A stretch of 64,000 bases of DNA. Source: Pseudosulfitobacter koreensis. GTDB taxonomy: Bacteria; Pseudomonadota; Alphaproteobacteria; Rhodobacterales; Rhodobacteraceae. This document shows, in pieces, positions 33,410 to 43,126 of this stretch. Positions within the stretch are counted from its first letter, which is position 1, and each line of letters starts with the position of its first letter. The stretch covers positions 62,001 through 126,000 of the forward strand of contig NZ_JANKJG010000007.1 in NCBI RefSeq assembly GCF_024733015.1. The letters are read 5' to 3'. The position numbers were made by a program, and so were the translations under genes. The notes under the pieces were generated by a model, which saw only the letters and a program-made list of their open reading frames with translations, was not told the origin of the DNA and searched no databases.

Positions 33410-34240
33410 ATGACCAACCCGCTTATCATCTGCTGCGCCATCACCGGATCGCTGCCGACCAAGGCGAACAATCCCGCCGTGCCGATCAGCGTCGCCGAAC
33501 AGGTGGAAAGCACCCATGAGGCGTTCGAGGCGGGTGCCACCATCTGCCACGCCCATGTGCGCAACGCAGACGAGACGCCTTCGGCTGACCCCGACAAGTT
33601 CGCGGCGCTCAAGGAAGGGCTTGAGAAACATTGCCCCGGCATGATCATCCAGTTCTCGACGGGTGGCCGTTCGGGGGCCGGGCAGGCGCGCGGTGCCATG
33701 CTGTCGTTGCGCCCCGACATGGCGTCGCTGTCGGTGGGGTCGAACAACTTTCCCACGCGGGTCTACGAGAACCCGCCCGATCTGGTGGACTGGCTGGCGG
33801 CGGAGATGATCACCTATGACATCAAGCCCGAGGTCGAGGCATTTGACCTCTCGCACATCCTGCAAGCGGTCAAGATGCACGGCGACGGGCGGATCAAGGA
33901 CACGCCTTACGTCCAGTTCGTGATGGGCGTGAAGAACGCCATGCCCGCCGACAAGCACGTGTTCGACTACTATGTCGAGACGGTGAACCGCCTTCTGCCC
34001 GGTGCGCCGTGGTGTGCCGCAGGGATCGGTGCCAATCAGGCGGTGCTGAACGAATGGTCGATCGCCGCCGGTGGCCATGCGCGCACGGGGCTGGAAGACA
34101 ACGTGCGGCTGGACCGCGACACGCTGGCCGCGTCGAATGCCGCATTGGTCAAACGGACGGTCGCGATTGCCGAACGTCACGACCGCCCCGTTGCTACTGT
34201 GGCGCAGGCCCGTGCGCTTCTGGGTCTGCGGGCCGCTTGA
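33410..34240 (+). CDS. DUF849 / beta-keto acid cleavage enzyme (BKACE)
   Basis: A 276-residue TIM-barrel protein with zinc histidines H47 and H49 (CHAHVRN), [10 protein letters not shown] near residue 82, and [12 protein letters not shown] near residue 168. BKACE enzymes condense a beta-keto acid with acetyl-CoA to give acetoacetate and a CoA ester, as in carnitine breakdown (dehydrocarnitine). The actual substrate is unknown. It is 65 bp upstream of a class III alcohol dehydrogenase and could form an operon with it. The start at 33410 has only a weak ribosome site. Confidence 0.87.
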   Translation: MTNPLIICCAITGSLPTKANNPAVPISVAEQVESTHEAFEAGATICHAHVRNADETPSADPDKFAALKEGLEKHCPGMIIQFSTGGRSGAGQARGAMLSLRPDMASLSVGSNNFPTRVYENPPDLVDWLAAEMITYDIKPEVEAFDLSHILQAVKMHGDGRIKDTPYVQFVMGVKNAMPADKHVFDYYVETVNRLLPGAPWCAAGIGANQAVLNEWSIAAGGHARTGLEDNVRLDRDTLAASNAALVKRTVAIAERHDRPVATVAQARALLGLRAA

Positions 34241-34304
34241 CTTTGACCCGCAGCGTCGCGTTGATGCCGCGCAACCGGATATAAAACCCGAAGGGAAGAC
34301 TACG

Positions 34305-35420
34305 ATGATGAAAACCCGCGCCGCCGTCGCCGTTGCCGCAGGCAAACCACTGGAAATCATGGACGTGAACCTTGAAGGACCGCGCAAGGGCGAGGTTCTG
34401 GTCGAGATCAAGGCCACGGGCCTGTGCCACACCGATGAATTCACCCGATCGGGCGACGACCCCGAAGGGATCTTTCCCGCCATCCTCGGCCACGAGGGCG
34501 CAGGCGTCGTGCTTGAAATCGGCGAAGGTGTCACCACGCTGGAAGTCGGCGACCACGTCATCCCGCTGTACACGCCGGAATGCCGCGAATGCGAATATTG
34601 CCTGTCGGGCAAGACCAACCTGTGCCAGGCGATCCGCGTCACCCAAGGGCAGGGCCTGCTGCCCGACGGCACCACGCGGTTCTCGATGATGGACGGCACG
34701 CCGATCCATCACTACATGGGCTGCTCGACCTTCGCCAACCACACCGTGATCCCCGAGATCGCGCTGGCCAAGGTCCGCAAGGACGCCCCCTTTGACAAGA
34801 TCTGCTATATCGGCTGCGGCGTCACCACCGGCATCGGCGCCGTGATCAACACCGCCAAGGTCGAGATCGGCGCGCGCTGCGTGGTCTTTGGTCTGGGCGG
34901 CATCGGTCTGAATGTCATCCAGGGCCTGCGCCTTGCCGGCGCGGACCAGATCGTCGGCGTCGATCTGAACGACGACAAGGAAGAAACCGGGCGCTATTTC
35001 GGCATGACCGACTTTGTGAACCCCAGCAAGATTGACGGCGATCTGGTGCCCTATCTGGTCGAACTGACCAAGGGCGGCGCGGACTATACCTTTGACGCGA
35101 CGGGCAACACCAAGGTGATGCGCGATGCGCTCGAGGCCGCGCACAAGGGCTGGGGCGAAAGCATCATCATTGGCGTGGCGCCTGCGGGTGCCGAGATTTC
35201 AACGCGCCCCTTCCAACTGGTCACGGGCCGCGTCTGGCGCGGCACGGCATTCGGCGGGGCCAAGGGGCGCACGGACGTGCCCAAGATCGTCGACTGGTAC
35301 ATGAGCGGCAAGATCGAGATCGACCCAATGATCACCCACAAGCTGACGCTGGACGAGATCAACCACGGTTTCGAGCTGATGCATCAGGGCAAGTCGATCC
35401 GCGCGGTTGTCGAATTTTGA
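34305..35420 (+). CDS. frmA: S-(hydroxymethyl)glutathione dehydrogenase / class III alcohol dehydrogenase
   Basis: A 371-residue zinc alcohol dehydrogenase with the class III pattern: catalytic zinc in GLCHTDEF and GHEGAGVV, structural cysteines in [18 protein letters not shown], and NAD motif [13 protein letters not shown] near residue 193. It oxidises S-hydroxymethylglutathione (from formaldehyde) to S-formylglutathione and can also reduce S-nitrosoglutathione. Two ATG codons in tandem start the gene (34305/34308); the ribosome site is gaagggaag. No S-formylglutathione hydrolase gene is next to it here. Confidence 0.93.
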   Translation: MMKTRAAVAVAAGKPLEIMDVNLEGPRKGEVLVEIKATGLCHTDEFTRSGDDPEGIFPAILGHEGAGVVLEIGEGVTTLEVGDHVIPLYTPECRECEYCLSGKTNLCQAIRVTQGQGLLPDGTTRFSMMDGTPIHHYMGCSTFANHTVIPEIALAKVRKDAPFDKICYIGCGVTTGIGAVINTAKVEIGARCVVFGLGGIGLNVIQGLRLAGADQIVGVDLNDDKEETGRYFGMTDFVNPSKIDGDLVPYLVELTKGGADYTFDATGNTKVMRDALEAAHKGWGESIIIGVAPAGAEISTRPFQLVTGRVWRGTAFGGAKGRTDVPKIVDWYMSGKIEIDPMITHKLTLDEINHGFELMHQGKSIRAVVEF

Positions 35421-35486
35421 TGGTTTGAGTGGGCCGTTGCCAGAAATGGTGACGGCCTTTATCCGGTAGTGATCCACGCCAACACA

Positions 35487-35660
35487 GGGCAGCGCCCGAC
35501 CGCGGGTGGGCGCTCCAACCTCCGTCCATGCCACTTGATCCCACAGCCTTGGCCTGCGGATGAAGATAGGCAATACGACGAGAAAGCGCCCGCCCATGGG
35601 GCGGTCGGGCGCTGCCTGGCGGCACTGCGTGCCTTGATTCCGGGCTTGGTAGGCTTGGCA
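35487..35660. repeat. Structured intergenic repeat, copy 2
   Basis: Begins with the same gggcagcgcccg as the copies at 3337 and 43127. It has a diverged centre (35516-35580), then a hairpin-like gcgcccgcccatggggcggtcgggcgc and gctgcc. It ends with gccttgattccgggcttggt, as in copy 1. It lacks the acacattgc hairpin. It lies in the 383-bp gap between frmA and the oxidoreductase small subunit. Confidence 0.7.
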
Positions 35661-35719
35661 ACGGGGCATTTCCCAAAGGACACCAGCCAAAACGCTCCTC
35701 ATACCCTGCACAATTGTGA

Positions 35720-35768
35720 TTGGGCACATCCCTATTCTCTGCTATTCTGAACCGAACGGTACAGTTCG
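35720..35768 (+). promoter_or_regulatory. Promoter and possible TetR-type operator before the isoquinoline oxidoreductase genes
   Basis: ttgggc and tattct are spaced by 17 bp (35720-35748). The overlapping downstream sequence gaaccgaacggtacagttc has gaac/gttc ends and accg/cggt inner arms, resembling TetR-family operators. Otherwise nothing is seen between the repeat and the gene. Confidence 0.35.
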
Positions 35769-35803
35769 CGACGGGCTGTCACAGGATCAGGGACCCATTG
35801 ACC

Positions 35804-36265
35804 ATGAAGCTGACAGTAGACGGAACCGCCCACGAGGTTGACGTGGAAGAGGACATGCCCCTGCTGTGGGTGCTGCGTGACGAACTGGGCTACAAGGGCG
35901 TGAAATACGGCTGCGGCGTCGCGCAATGCGGGGCCTGCACCGTCCATCTGAACGGCGCAGCCGTGCGCTCCTGCCAGACATGGGCCGCCGACGCCGAAGG
36001 CGCCGAGATCACCACGATCCAGGGCCTTGGCACCCCCGACGCCCTGCACGCGGTGCAAGAGGCATGGATCACCCATCAGGTCGCGCAATGCGGATATTGC
36101 CAGGCGGGCCAGATGATGCAGGCCGCGGCCTTGCTGGCCGAAACACCTGCGCCATCGGATGCCGATATCGACGACGCCATGTCGGGCAACCTGTGCCGCT
36201 GCGGCACCTATCCACGCATTCGCGCCGCGGTCAAAACCGCCGCCGCCCTACTGAGCGAGGTCTAA
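35804..36265 (+). CDS. iorA: Isoquinoline 1-oxidoreductase-type small subunit (2Fe-2S)
   Basis: A 153-residue protein with two iron-sulfur domains. The plant-type ferredoxin cluster has [16 protein letters not shown] near residue 38 and a further cysteine (SCQTW). The helical C-terminal cluster has [10 protein letters not shown] near residue 96 and [11 protein letters not shown] near residue 129. It passes electrons from the molybdenum subunit encoded 4 bp downstream. It belongs to the xanthine-dehydrogenase superfamily. There is no FAD subunit nearby, as expected for isoquinoline-type or membrane-linked periplasmic enzymes. Confidence 0.9.
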   Translation: MKLTVDGTAHEVDVEEDMPLLWVLRDELGYKGVKYGCGVAQCGACTVHLNGAAVRSCQTWAADAEGAEITTIQGLGTPDALHAVQEAWITHQVAQCGYCQAGQMMQAAALLAETPAPSDADIDDAMSGNLCRCGTYPRIRAAVKTAAALLSEV

Positions 36266-36269
36266 GCCG

Positions 36270-38519
36270 ATGGGACGCGTAGGAACAATCGCCCGCCGCA
36301 GCTTTCTGGTCGGATCGGTCGCCATCGTCAGCGGCGTCGCCTTTGGCTATTACATGTACCGCAAGCCGAGCGCGAACCCGCTGCTCGATGATCTGCAGGA
36401 GGGCGAGGCGGCGCTGACCCCCTATGTCAAGATCGACGCCAGCGGCATCACCCTGATCACCCCGCGCGCCGACAGCGGGCAGGGCGCCTATTCGGTGCAG
36501 GCGATGATGATCGCCGAGGAACTGGACGTGGACATGGATCAGGTCCGCGTTGACCCCGGCGTGCCCAGCCCCGCCTATTACAACACCGCCCTTGCCGCCG
36601 AAAGCGCGCCGTTCCGGCCTACGGATCGTTCCACCATGGCCAACACCACGCGTGGCGTGATGGACGCGGTGATGAAATTCACCGGCATGCAGATGACCGG
36701 CGGATCGACCACCGTGCCCGACGGCTATGAAAAGCTGCGCATGGCCGGGGCCGTGGCGCGCGAGACGCTGAAGGTCGCGGCAGGCAGACGCACCGGGCAG
36801 GACCCCAAAAAGATGACGACCGAGCGTGGCCATGTAATCCTGCCCGACGGCACCCGCATCGCCTATACCGATCTTGCCGCCGAGGCAGCGCAGGTCGAAC
36901 CGGTGGACCATCTGGCGCTGCGCCATCCCTCGCGCTGGCGCATCATGGGCAAGCCGATGCTGCGGCATGACATCGTGGCGAAATCCACCGGCACCCAAGC
37001 CTATGGCATCGACTTCGAGCCCGAGGGCGCGGTCCATGCCACCGTGCGCACCAACCCGCGCAAGGGCGGCGCGATGCTGGCCTACGACGCCAGCGCCGCC
37101 GAAACGATGCGCGGCGTGCAAAAGGTGGTGCCCGTCACCGGCGGCGTGGCCGTGGTGGCCGACAACACCTGGCGTGCCTTTGCGGCGGCGCAGGCCATCG
37201 ACATCGAATGGGGCGACGCCCCCTATCCGCCGCAGATGGACGCCCATTGGCAGGCGCTGTCCGACAGCTTCAACGACGACCAGCTGGACAGCCGCAAGCG
37301 TGACGACGGCGATGTGGCCGCTGCCGCCTATGACGCCGAGGATGCCGATATCGTCGAGGCCGAGTACCGCGCGCCCTATCTGGCCCACGCTCCGTTGGAG
37401 CCCAGCAACGCCACCGTTCTGGTAACGGATACCCGCGTCGACGTGTGGTCCGGCACGCAGGTCCCGCGCTTCGTTCAGGCCAACATCGCCAGGCTGACCG
37501 GCATCAACGTCGATGACGTGCATGTGCATGTGCAGATGATGGGCGGCAGCTTTGGCCAGCGGCTTGAGGATGATGTCGAGCGTCAGGCGACCGAGATCGC
37601 AATGCAGATGAAGGGCACGCCGGTCAAGCTGACCTACCGCCGCGAAGAGGACATGACGCACGACCACCCCCGCCAGATCGCGATGGCGCGCGGGCGCGGC
37701 GTGGTCCGCGACGGGCAGGTCCATGCCTTTGATCTGGGCATCGCGATGCCGTCGGTCATGTCCAGCCAGATGGGCCGTCAGGGCTGGACCGTGCCGGGGC
37801 CTGACCTGCAGATCGTCGCGGGCGCGTGGGAGCAGCCGCTGGCCATTCCCAACTACCGCGTGTCGGGCTACCGCGCGCCGGAACTGGCACCGATCAGTTC
37901 GTGGCGCTCCGTGGGGGCATCGACCAACGGGTTTTTCCACGACGTGTTCCTCGACGAGCTGATCCACGCCGCCGGGGCCGACCCGCTAGAGGAACGCCTG
38001 CGCCTGATGTGGCACGACCCCTCGCGCAAGGTGCTTGAGGCCGTGGCGGAAATGTCCAATTGGGCCACCTTGCCCGGCGCAGGACGCGGGCGCGGCGTCG
38101 CGTTCTGCACGTCCTTCGGCGTGCCCGTGGCCGAGGTGATCGACGTCACCGCAACCCCCGAGGGCATCCGCATCGACAACGTCTGGGTCGCCGCAGAAGT
38201 GGGCCGCGTCATTGATCCGGTAAACTTCGAGAACCTGGTGCAGGGCGGCGTGATCTTTGCGCTGGGTCACGCGATCAACTGCGAGATCACCTATGCCGAC
38301 GGCATGGCCGAACAGGACAACTTCTACGCCTTCGAAGGGCTGCGGATGCGTCAGGCCCCCAAGATCGAGGTGCGCGGGCTGGAAAACGACATTCACGTGC
38401 GCGGCATGGGTGAACCGATGGTGCCGCCCGCTGCTGCGGCGCTGTCGAACGCGATCTTTGCGGCGACGGGCCAGCGCATTCGCGAAATGCCGATGAACCG
38501 GCATATCGACTTTGTCTGA
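36270..38519 (+). CDS. iorB: Isoquinoline 1-oxidoreductase-type large molybdenum subunit with Tat signal
   Basis: A 749-residue molybdopterin hydroxylase. The N-terminus has a twin-arginine signal (RRSFLVGSVAIVSG), so the complex is probably exported folded to the periplasm. Cofactor and active-site regions include AHAPLEPSNATV near residue 375, QMMGGSFGQRLEDDVERQA near residue 423, and GMGEPMVPPAAAALSNAI near residue 715 with the catalytic glutamate. It oxidises aldehydes or N-heterocycles; the true substrate is unknown. It follows iorA by 4 bp. No XdhC-like cofactor-insertion gene is present in the window. Confidence 0.88.
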   Translation: MGRVGTIARRSFLVGSVAIVSGVAFGYYMYRKPSANPLLDDLQEGEAALTPYVKIDASGITLITPRADSGQGAYSVQAMMIAEELDVDMDQVRVDPGVPSPAYYNTALAAESAPFRPTDRSTMANTTRGVMDAVMKFTGMQMTGGSTTVPDGYEKLRMAGAVARETLKVAAGRRTGQDPKKMTTERGHVILPDGTRIAYTDLAAEAAQVEPVDHLALRHPSRWRIMGKPMLRHDIVAKSTGTQAYGIDFEPEGAVHATVRTNPRKGGAMLAYDASAAETMRGVQKVVPVTGGVAVVADNTWRAFAAAQAIDIEWGDAPYPPQMDAHWQALSDSFNDDQLDSRKRDDGDVAAAAYDAEDADIVEAEYRAPYLAHAPLEPSNATVLVTDTRVDVWSGTQVPRFVQANIARLTGINVDDVHVHVQMMGGSFGQRLEDDVERQATEIAMQMKGTPVKLTYRREEDMTHDHPRQIAMARGRGVVRDGQVHAFDLGIAMPSVMSSQMGRQGWTVPGPDLQIVAGAWEQPLAIPNYRVSGYRAPELAPISSWRSVGASTNGFFHDVFLDELIHAAGADPLEERLRLMWHDPSRKVLEAVAEMSNWATLPGAGRGRGVAFCTSFGVPVAEVIDVTATPEGIRIDNVWVAAEVGRVIDPVNFENLVQGGVIFALGHAINCEITYADGMAEQDNFYAFEGLRMRQAPKIEVRGLENDIHVRGMGEPMVPPAAAALSNAIFAATGQRIREMPMNRHIDFV

Positions 38520-38576
38520 GGGCTTGCGGTTGCATTGACGCTTGACGCGCGCGGGCGGCAGCGCCCCTATTGGGGC

Positions 38577-39602
38577 ATGGACTTGCTGAACAACACCCCG
38601 CGCCGCCCTGTCTCGCTGCCTCTCGATGTGCCTTTCCCTTCGGTCGATGCGGCCCGCGCCGCGCTGCTGGTGGCGCAATGTCCGGTGGCGGCGGTAACCC
38701 CGCTTGCCTCCGCCCCCGCGCTGGCCGAACGGGCAGGCATCGGTGCGCTGCACATCAAGGACGAGCGGGATCGCATGGGCCTGGGCAGCTTCAAGGCGCT
38801 GGGCGCTGCCTATGTCATAGCCTGCGACGCCGCCGATGGCACGGCAAAGGGGCGCACCTATGTCACCGCCAGCGCAGGCAACCACGGGATGAGCGTCGCC
38901 GCCGGTGCCGCAGCGTTCGGGGCGCGCGCAGTGGTCTACATCGCTGAAACTGTCCCGGAAAGCTTTGCCGAACGCTTGCGCGCCATCGGCGCCGAGGTCC
39001 GCCGCGACGGTGCGATCTACGAAGACAGCATGGCCGCCGCGCTGCATGCCGCCGAGGCAGAGGGGTTCACCCTGCTGTCCGACAGCTCGTGGGAGGGGTA
39101 CTACGACCGCCCGCATCGGCTGATGGAGGGCTATCTGGTGCTGATGGCCGAAGTGATCCGCCAGATGCCGCAGCCGCCGACACATCTGTTCCTGCAGGCG
39201 GGTGTCGGCGGGCTGGCCTGCGCCTGTGCGACGCTGGCACGACAGGCATGGGGCGCGGCGGTGCAGATCGTGGTGGTCGAACCGGACGCGGCCCCGGCGC
39301 TTAATGCGTCGGTGTCGGCAGGCAAGCCGGTCACGACCCAAGGGCCCGCTTCGGCAATGGGTCGGCTGGATTGCAAGGCTCCCTCGCTGATCGCACTCAA
39401 GGGCCTGGCGCGGGACGCGGATGCGTTCATGCTGATCTCGGAAGCCGAAGGCGCGGCAGGGGCCGACGCCTGCGCCGCGCAGGGCTTGCCGTCGACGCCG
39501 TCCGGTGCGGCAGGCATCGCCGGGCTGATCGCGGGCGCGCAGGCGCTTGGCCTCGACACGCAGGCCCGCGTGCTGTGCATCCTCTCCGAAGGACCCGAGT
39601 AG
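38577..39602 (+). CDS. PLP-dependent ammonia-lyase, diaminopropionate ammonia-lyase-like
   Basis: A 341-residue fold-type II PLP enzyme. The Schiff-base lysine is K73 in GLGSFKALGAAY, followed by ASAGNHGMSVAAGAA near residue 98 and the glycine-rich phosphate loop AGVGGLACAC near residue 208. It resembles DpaL but is about 50 residues shorter than E. coli DpaL, and threonine-dehydratase/EutB-type enzymes are an alternative. It starts the four-gene run 38577-43111, with only 3 bp to the next gene. The start at 38577 is weak; a TTG at 38535 is possible. Confidence 0.78.
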   Translation: MDLLNNTPRRPVSLPLDVPFPSVDAARAALLVAQCPVAAVTPLASAPALAERAGIGALHIKDERDRMGLGSFKALGAAYVIACDAADGTAKGRTYVTASAGNHGMSVAAGAAAFGARAVVYIAETVPESFAERLRAIGAEVRRDGAIYEDSMAAALHAAEAEGFTLLSDSSWEGYYDRPHRLMEGYLVLMAEVIRQMPQPPTHLFLQAGVGGLACACATLARQAWGAAVQIVVVEPDAAPALNASVSAGKPVTTQGPASAMGRLDCKAPSLIALKGLARDADAFMLISEAEGAAGADACAAQGLPSTPSGAAGIAGLIAGAQALGLDTQARVLCILSEGPE

Positions 39603-39605
39603 GCC

Positions 39606-40736
39606 ATGACCGATTTCGCCCCCGAAGAATACCGCGCCCGCCTGCACCGCGCCCAGGCGATGATGGCCCGCGAGGGGCTGGCCGCCCTCTTGCTGACCAC
39701 CGAACCCGAAGTGCGCTATTTCACCGGATTCCTGACGCGCTTTTGGGAAAGCCCCGCACGGCCCTGGTATCTGATCGTACCTGCCAGCGGCGACCCGGTG
39801 GCGGTGATCCCCTCCATCGGGGCGCATCTGATGGGGCAAAGCTGGATCACCGACATCCGCACCTGGCGCAGCCCGCAGCCCGGTGACGACGGCACCAGCC
39901 TGCTGCGCGACGCACTGGCCGAGGTGCGCGGCCCCGTCGGCGTGCCCAGCGGTGCGGAAACCCACCTGCGGATGCCGCTCGACACATGGGCCACCCTGCA
40001 ATCCGGCGCGCAGTTCCGCGACGACGCGGGCATCATGCGCCGCCTGCGGCTGATCAAATCCGACGCCGAGATCGACCGCATCGCCACCATCTGCCAGATC
40101 GCCAACGCCGCCTTCGACCGGGTGCCCGAGGTGATCGGCGCGGGCCTGCCGCTCTCCGAAGTGTTCCGCCGCTTCCAGATCCTGCTGCTGACCGAAGGTG
40201 CCGACTGGGTGCCTTACCTTGCCGGTGCCGCAGGGCAGGGCGGCTACGGCGACGTGATTTCACCCGCGACGGACGTGCCATTGGCCGACGGCGATGTGCT
40301 GATGCTGGACACGGGCGCGGTCAAGGCGGGATATTTCTGCGATTTCGACCGCAACTTTGCGGTGGGGGACGTGGGCCAACCTGCCCGCGACGCGCACGCA
40401 CGGCTGATCGAGGCGACCGAGGTGGCCTTCGAGGCGGCAACGCCCGGTGCCACGGCAGCGGATCTGTTTCACGCGATGGACCGCGTCCTGACGGGCGGAG
40501 CAGGCGGCACCGATGCGGGGCGGCTGGGGCACGGGTTGGGGATGCAGCTGACCGAGTGGCCCTCGCTGATCGCTGCCGATCGCACGGTGCTGGAACCGGG
40601 CATGGTGCTGACGCTCGAGCCATCAATTGCGCTCAGGGCAGAGCGGATTATGGTCCACGAGGAAAACATCGTGATCACCGCCGAAGGGCCGCAATGGCTG
40701 AGCATTCCCAGCGATGACCAGATGGTCGGGCTGTGA
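39606..40736 (+). CDS. M24-family metallopeptidase, ectoine hydrolase (DoeA)/Xaa-Pro peptidase-like
   Basis: A 376-residue creatinase/aminopeptidase-P fold. The N-terminal domain covers residues 1-145. The C-terminal pita-bread domain carries two-metal ligands: LDTGAVKAGYFCDFDRN near residue 236, GHGLGMQLTEWP near residue 301, LEPSIAL near residue 336 and HEENIVI near residue 350. DoeA enzymes open the ectoine ring; creatinase and prolidase are alternatives. It lies between a PLP ammonia-lyase and an Asp/Glu racemase-like gene, the order being reminiscent of ectoine utilisation genes. Confidence 0.8.
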   Translation: MTDFAPEEYRARLHRAQAMMAREGLAALLLTTEPEVRYFTGFLTRFWESPARPWYLIVPASGDPVAVIPSIGAHLMGQSWITDIRTWRSPQPGDDGTSLLRDALAEVRGPVGVPSGAETHLRMPLDTWATLQSGAQFRDDAGIMRRLRLIKSDAEIDRIATICQIANAAFDRVPEVIGAGLPLSEVFRRFQILLLTEGADWVPYLAGAAGQGGYGDVISPATDVPLADGDVLMLDTGAVKAGYFCDFDRNFAVGDVGQPARDAHARLIEATEVAFEAATPGATAADLFHAMDRVLTGGAGGTDAGRLGHGLGMQLTEWPSLIAADRTVLEPGMVLTLEPSIALRAERIMVHEENIVITAEGPQWLSIPSDDQMVGL

Positions 40737-41461
40737 CCGTCTATGCCTACGACAGCGTGGCGGTCGGCCCATCGCTGGGGCTGGTGGTGCTGCAAGTCGA
40801 CGAGACCATCGAGGGCGACATGCGCACACTTCTGGGCGATGCGCAGCTTTTTGTCAGCCGCGTGCCGAGCGGCGCGGAGGTGACGCCCGAGACACTGGCC
40901 GAAATGGCGGCGCATCTAGGGACTGCCGCCGCCTTGCTGCCCCCGTCGGCGGACATGGCGGCGCTGGCTTATGGTTGCACGTCGGGTGCCGCACAGATCG
41001 GGTCCGCGCAGGTCGCGCGGCTGGTGCGGCAGGGGCGCGCGGTGCAGACGGTGACCGATCCGGTGACGGCGCTGATCGCCGCCTGCCGCCATCTGGGCAT
41101 CAGCCGTTTGGCGCTGCTCTCGCCCTACGTGGCCGCAGTGTCGGACCGGCTGCGCACGGTGCTTGAGGCCGAAGGCATCGCAACCCCGGTCTTCGGCAGT
41201 TTCGCCGAAGCCGAGGAGGCCAAGGTCGTGCGCATCGCACCCGGCGCAATCATCGATGCCGCGCGTGATCTGTGCGCGGGGGCGGATGTCGACGGGCTGT
41301 TCCTGTCCTGCACCAACCTGCGCACCCTGCCGGTGATCGCCCCGCTGGAAGCCGCGCTGGATCTTCCGGTGCTGTCGTCGAATGTGGTTCTGGCCTGGCA
41401 CATGTCGCAACTCTCGGGGCTTGCCGCGCGCGGACCGGGGCGGTTGCTGGCCGGTCACTGA
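40733..41461 (+). CDS. Asp/Glu/hydantoin racemase superfamily protein (EutA/maleate isomerase-like)
   Basis: A 242-residue protein with two catalytic cysteine positions of the racemase/maleate-isomerase fold: LAYGCTSGAAQIG near residue 82 and LFLSCTNLRTLP near residue 193. EutA of hydroxyectoine utilisation and arylmalonate decarboxylase belong here. It uses a GTG start overlapping the M24 stop by 4 bp (gtga), so translation is coupled. The reaction is unknown; racemisation or isomerisation of an amino-acid intermediate is likely. Confidence 0.78.
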   Translation: MTVYAYDSVAVGPSLGLVVLQVDETIEGDMRTLLGDAQLFVSRVPSGAEVTPETLAEMAAHLGTAAALLPPSADMAALAYGCTSGAAQIGSAQVARLVRQGRAVQTVTDPVTALIAACRHLGISRLALLSPYVAAVSDRLRTVLEAEGIATPVFGSFAEAEEAKVVRIAPGAIIDAARDLCAGADVDGLFLSCTNLRTLPVIAPLEAALDLPVLSSNVVLAWHMSQLSGLAARGPGRLLAGH

Positions 41462-41557
41462 CCCTACGTCAGAATGCGCCGCAGCGCCCCTTTCAGGGCT
41501 GGAAATCACCCGCGCCCCGCGCAAGGATCGCGCCAAAGTCGCAGCGGAGGAGGCCCC

Positions 41558-43111
41558 ATGCCACAGATCATTCCCAACATGCCCGAAACCCCGCCGACCC
41601 GGACGGTCGTCGATGCCGTGCGCCGCGTGGCCAGGGCAAACCCCGACCGCGATGCGGTGGTCTGCGATGGTGCGCGGCTGAGCTGGGCGGAGTTCGACAA
41701 GGCAATCAACCGCGCCGCCAACATGCTGATCGCGCGGGGCGTCACACGCGGCGACCGGGTGGCGGTGCTGTCGCCCAACTCGATCCCCTATGCGGTGTTG
41801 TTCATGGGCATCCTGCGGGCCGGGGGCTGCGTCGTGCCGCTGTCGACGATGGCATCAAGCGACGCATTGGAAAAGATGGTCCGCGACTGCGGCGCATCGG
41901 TGTTCTGCCTGGCCGAAGCCTACCGCGATCTGGTGCCCTTCATCGGTGCGATGGACATCACCCGCATCGCGCTGGACTTCGAGGCGACAGGCTTCGAGTG
42001 CTACGCCGAAGGAATGGCCGCCGCCGACACCACCGATCCGCTGGTGCCGGTCGAGATGGATGACGCGTTCAACCTGATCTATTCCTCGGGCACCACCGGC
42101 ACGCCCAAGGGCATCCTGCACACCCATTTCCTGCGCGCCGCCCAGATGGACCGGGTCAGCGCCAACGGCTACGACGACGCCGCGCGCACGCTGCTGTCGA
42201 CGCCGCTTTATTCCAACACGACCATCGTTGCCTTCCTGCCCACGCTGGTGGGCGGATCAACCGCCGTGCTGATGTCGAAATTCGATGCGCAGGGCTGGCT
42301 GGAACTGGCGCAGGCCGAGGCCGCCACGCACACCATGCTGGTGCCGGTGCAATACAAGCGCATCGTCGAGCTGCCGCAGTTTGCCGACTATGACCTCAGC
42401 GCGATGCGCCTGAAGCTGTCCACCTCGGCACCCCTGCGCGCGGATGTGAAACAGAAGGTTCTGGCGCAGATGCCCGGCAAGCTGGTGGAATACTATGGGC
42501 TGACCGAAGGCGGCGGCGTGACCGTGCTGATCGCCGACGAGAACCCCGACAAACTGCACACAGTGGGCAAGGCTGCGCCGCATTGCGACATCCGCCTGAT
42601 CGGCCCCGACGGGGCCGAGGTGCCCCCCGGTGAAGTGGGCGAGATCTGCGGGCGCTCGCCGACGATGATGGCAGGCTACTATGGCCGCGACGACCTGACC
42701 GAAGAGACGCTGTGGCGCAGCCCCGAGGGGGCTGTCTATCTGCGCTCCGGCGATATGGGATCGTTCGACGCGGACGGGTTTCTGGTGCTGTCCGACCGCA
42801 AGAAGGACATGATCATCTCGGGCGGGCTGAACATCTATGCCAACGATCTGGAACTGATCCTGCTGGCCGACCCGGAGGTGACCGATGCCGCCGTGATCGG
42901 CGTGCCGTCGGACGCCTGGGGCGAGACGCCCCTGGGTCTGGTGGTGCTGCGCGAGGGGGCCGTTTCGACCGGCGAAGACATCCGCGCGCGGGCGAACGAG
43001 AAGCTGGGCAAGAGCCACCGGCTGAGCGCGGTGGAAGTGCGCGACGTGCTGCCGCGCAGTTCGATCGGCAAGATCCTGAAAAAGGATTTGCGGGCGGCTT
43101 ATTGGCCTTGA
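41558..43111 (+). CDS. AMP-forming acyl-CoA synthetase (class I adenylate-forming enzyme)
   Basis: A 517-residue ligase with the P-loop-like YSSGTTGTPKGILH near residue 170, YYGLTEGGG near residue 315, the hinge SGDMGSFDADGFLVLSDRKKD in part (near residue 415) and a C-terminal acyl-activating lysine in SSIGKILKKDL. It activates a carboxylate to its CoA thioester. It lies 96 bp after the racemase-like gene with a strong ribosome site (ggaggagg). The substrate is unknown, possibly the carboxylate left by the preceding three enzymes. Confidence 0.85.
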   Translation: MPQIIPNMPETPPTRTVVDAVRRVARANPDRDAVVCDGARLSWAEFDKAINRAANMLIARGVTRGDRVAVLSPNSIPYAVLFMGILRAGGCVVPLSTMASSDALEKMVRDCGASVFCLAEAYRDLVPFIGAMDITRIALDFEATGFECYAEGMAAADTTDPLVPVEMDDAFNLIYSSGTTGTPKGILHTHFLRAAQMDRVSANGYDDAARTLLSTPLYSNTTIVAFLPTLVGGSTAVLMSKFDAQGWLELAQAEAATHTMLVPVQYKRIVELPQFADYDLSAMRLKLSTSAPLRADVKQKVLAQMPGKLVEYYGLTEGGGVTVLIADENPDKLHTVGKAAPHCDIRLIGPDGAEVPPGEVGEICGRSPTMMAGYYGRDDLTEETLWRSPEGAVYLRSGDMGSFDADGFLVLSDRKKDMIISGGLNIYANDLELILLADPEVTDAAVIGVPSDAWGETPLGLVVLREGAVSTGEDIRARANEKLGKSHRLSAVEVRDVLPRSSIGKILKKDLRAAYWP

Positions 43112-43126
43112 GGCGCGAAACACCGG

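Noticed and set aside
36231..37967. A 578-codon open frame on the minus strand within the molybdenum subunit gene
   Set aside because: Antisense shadow; the plus strand encodes a continuous molybdopterin hydroxylase with all expected motifs.
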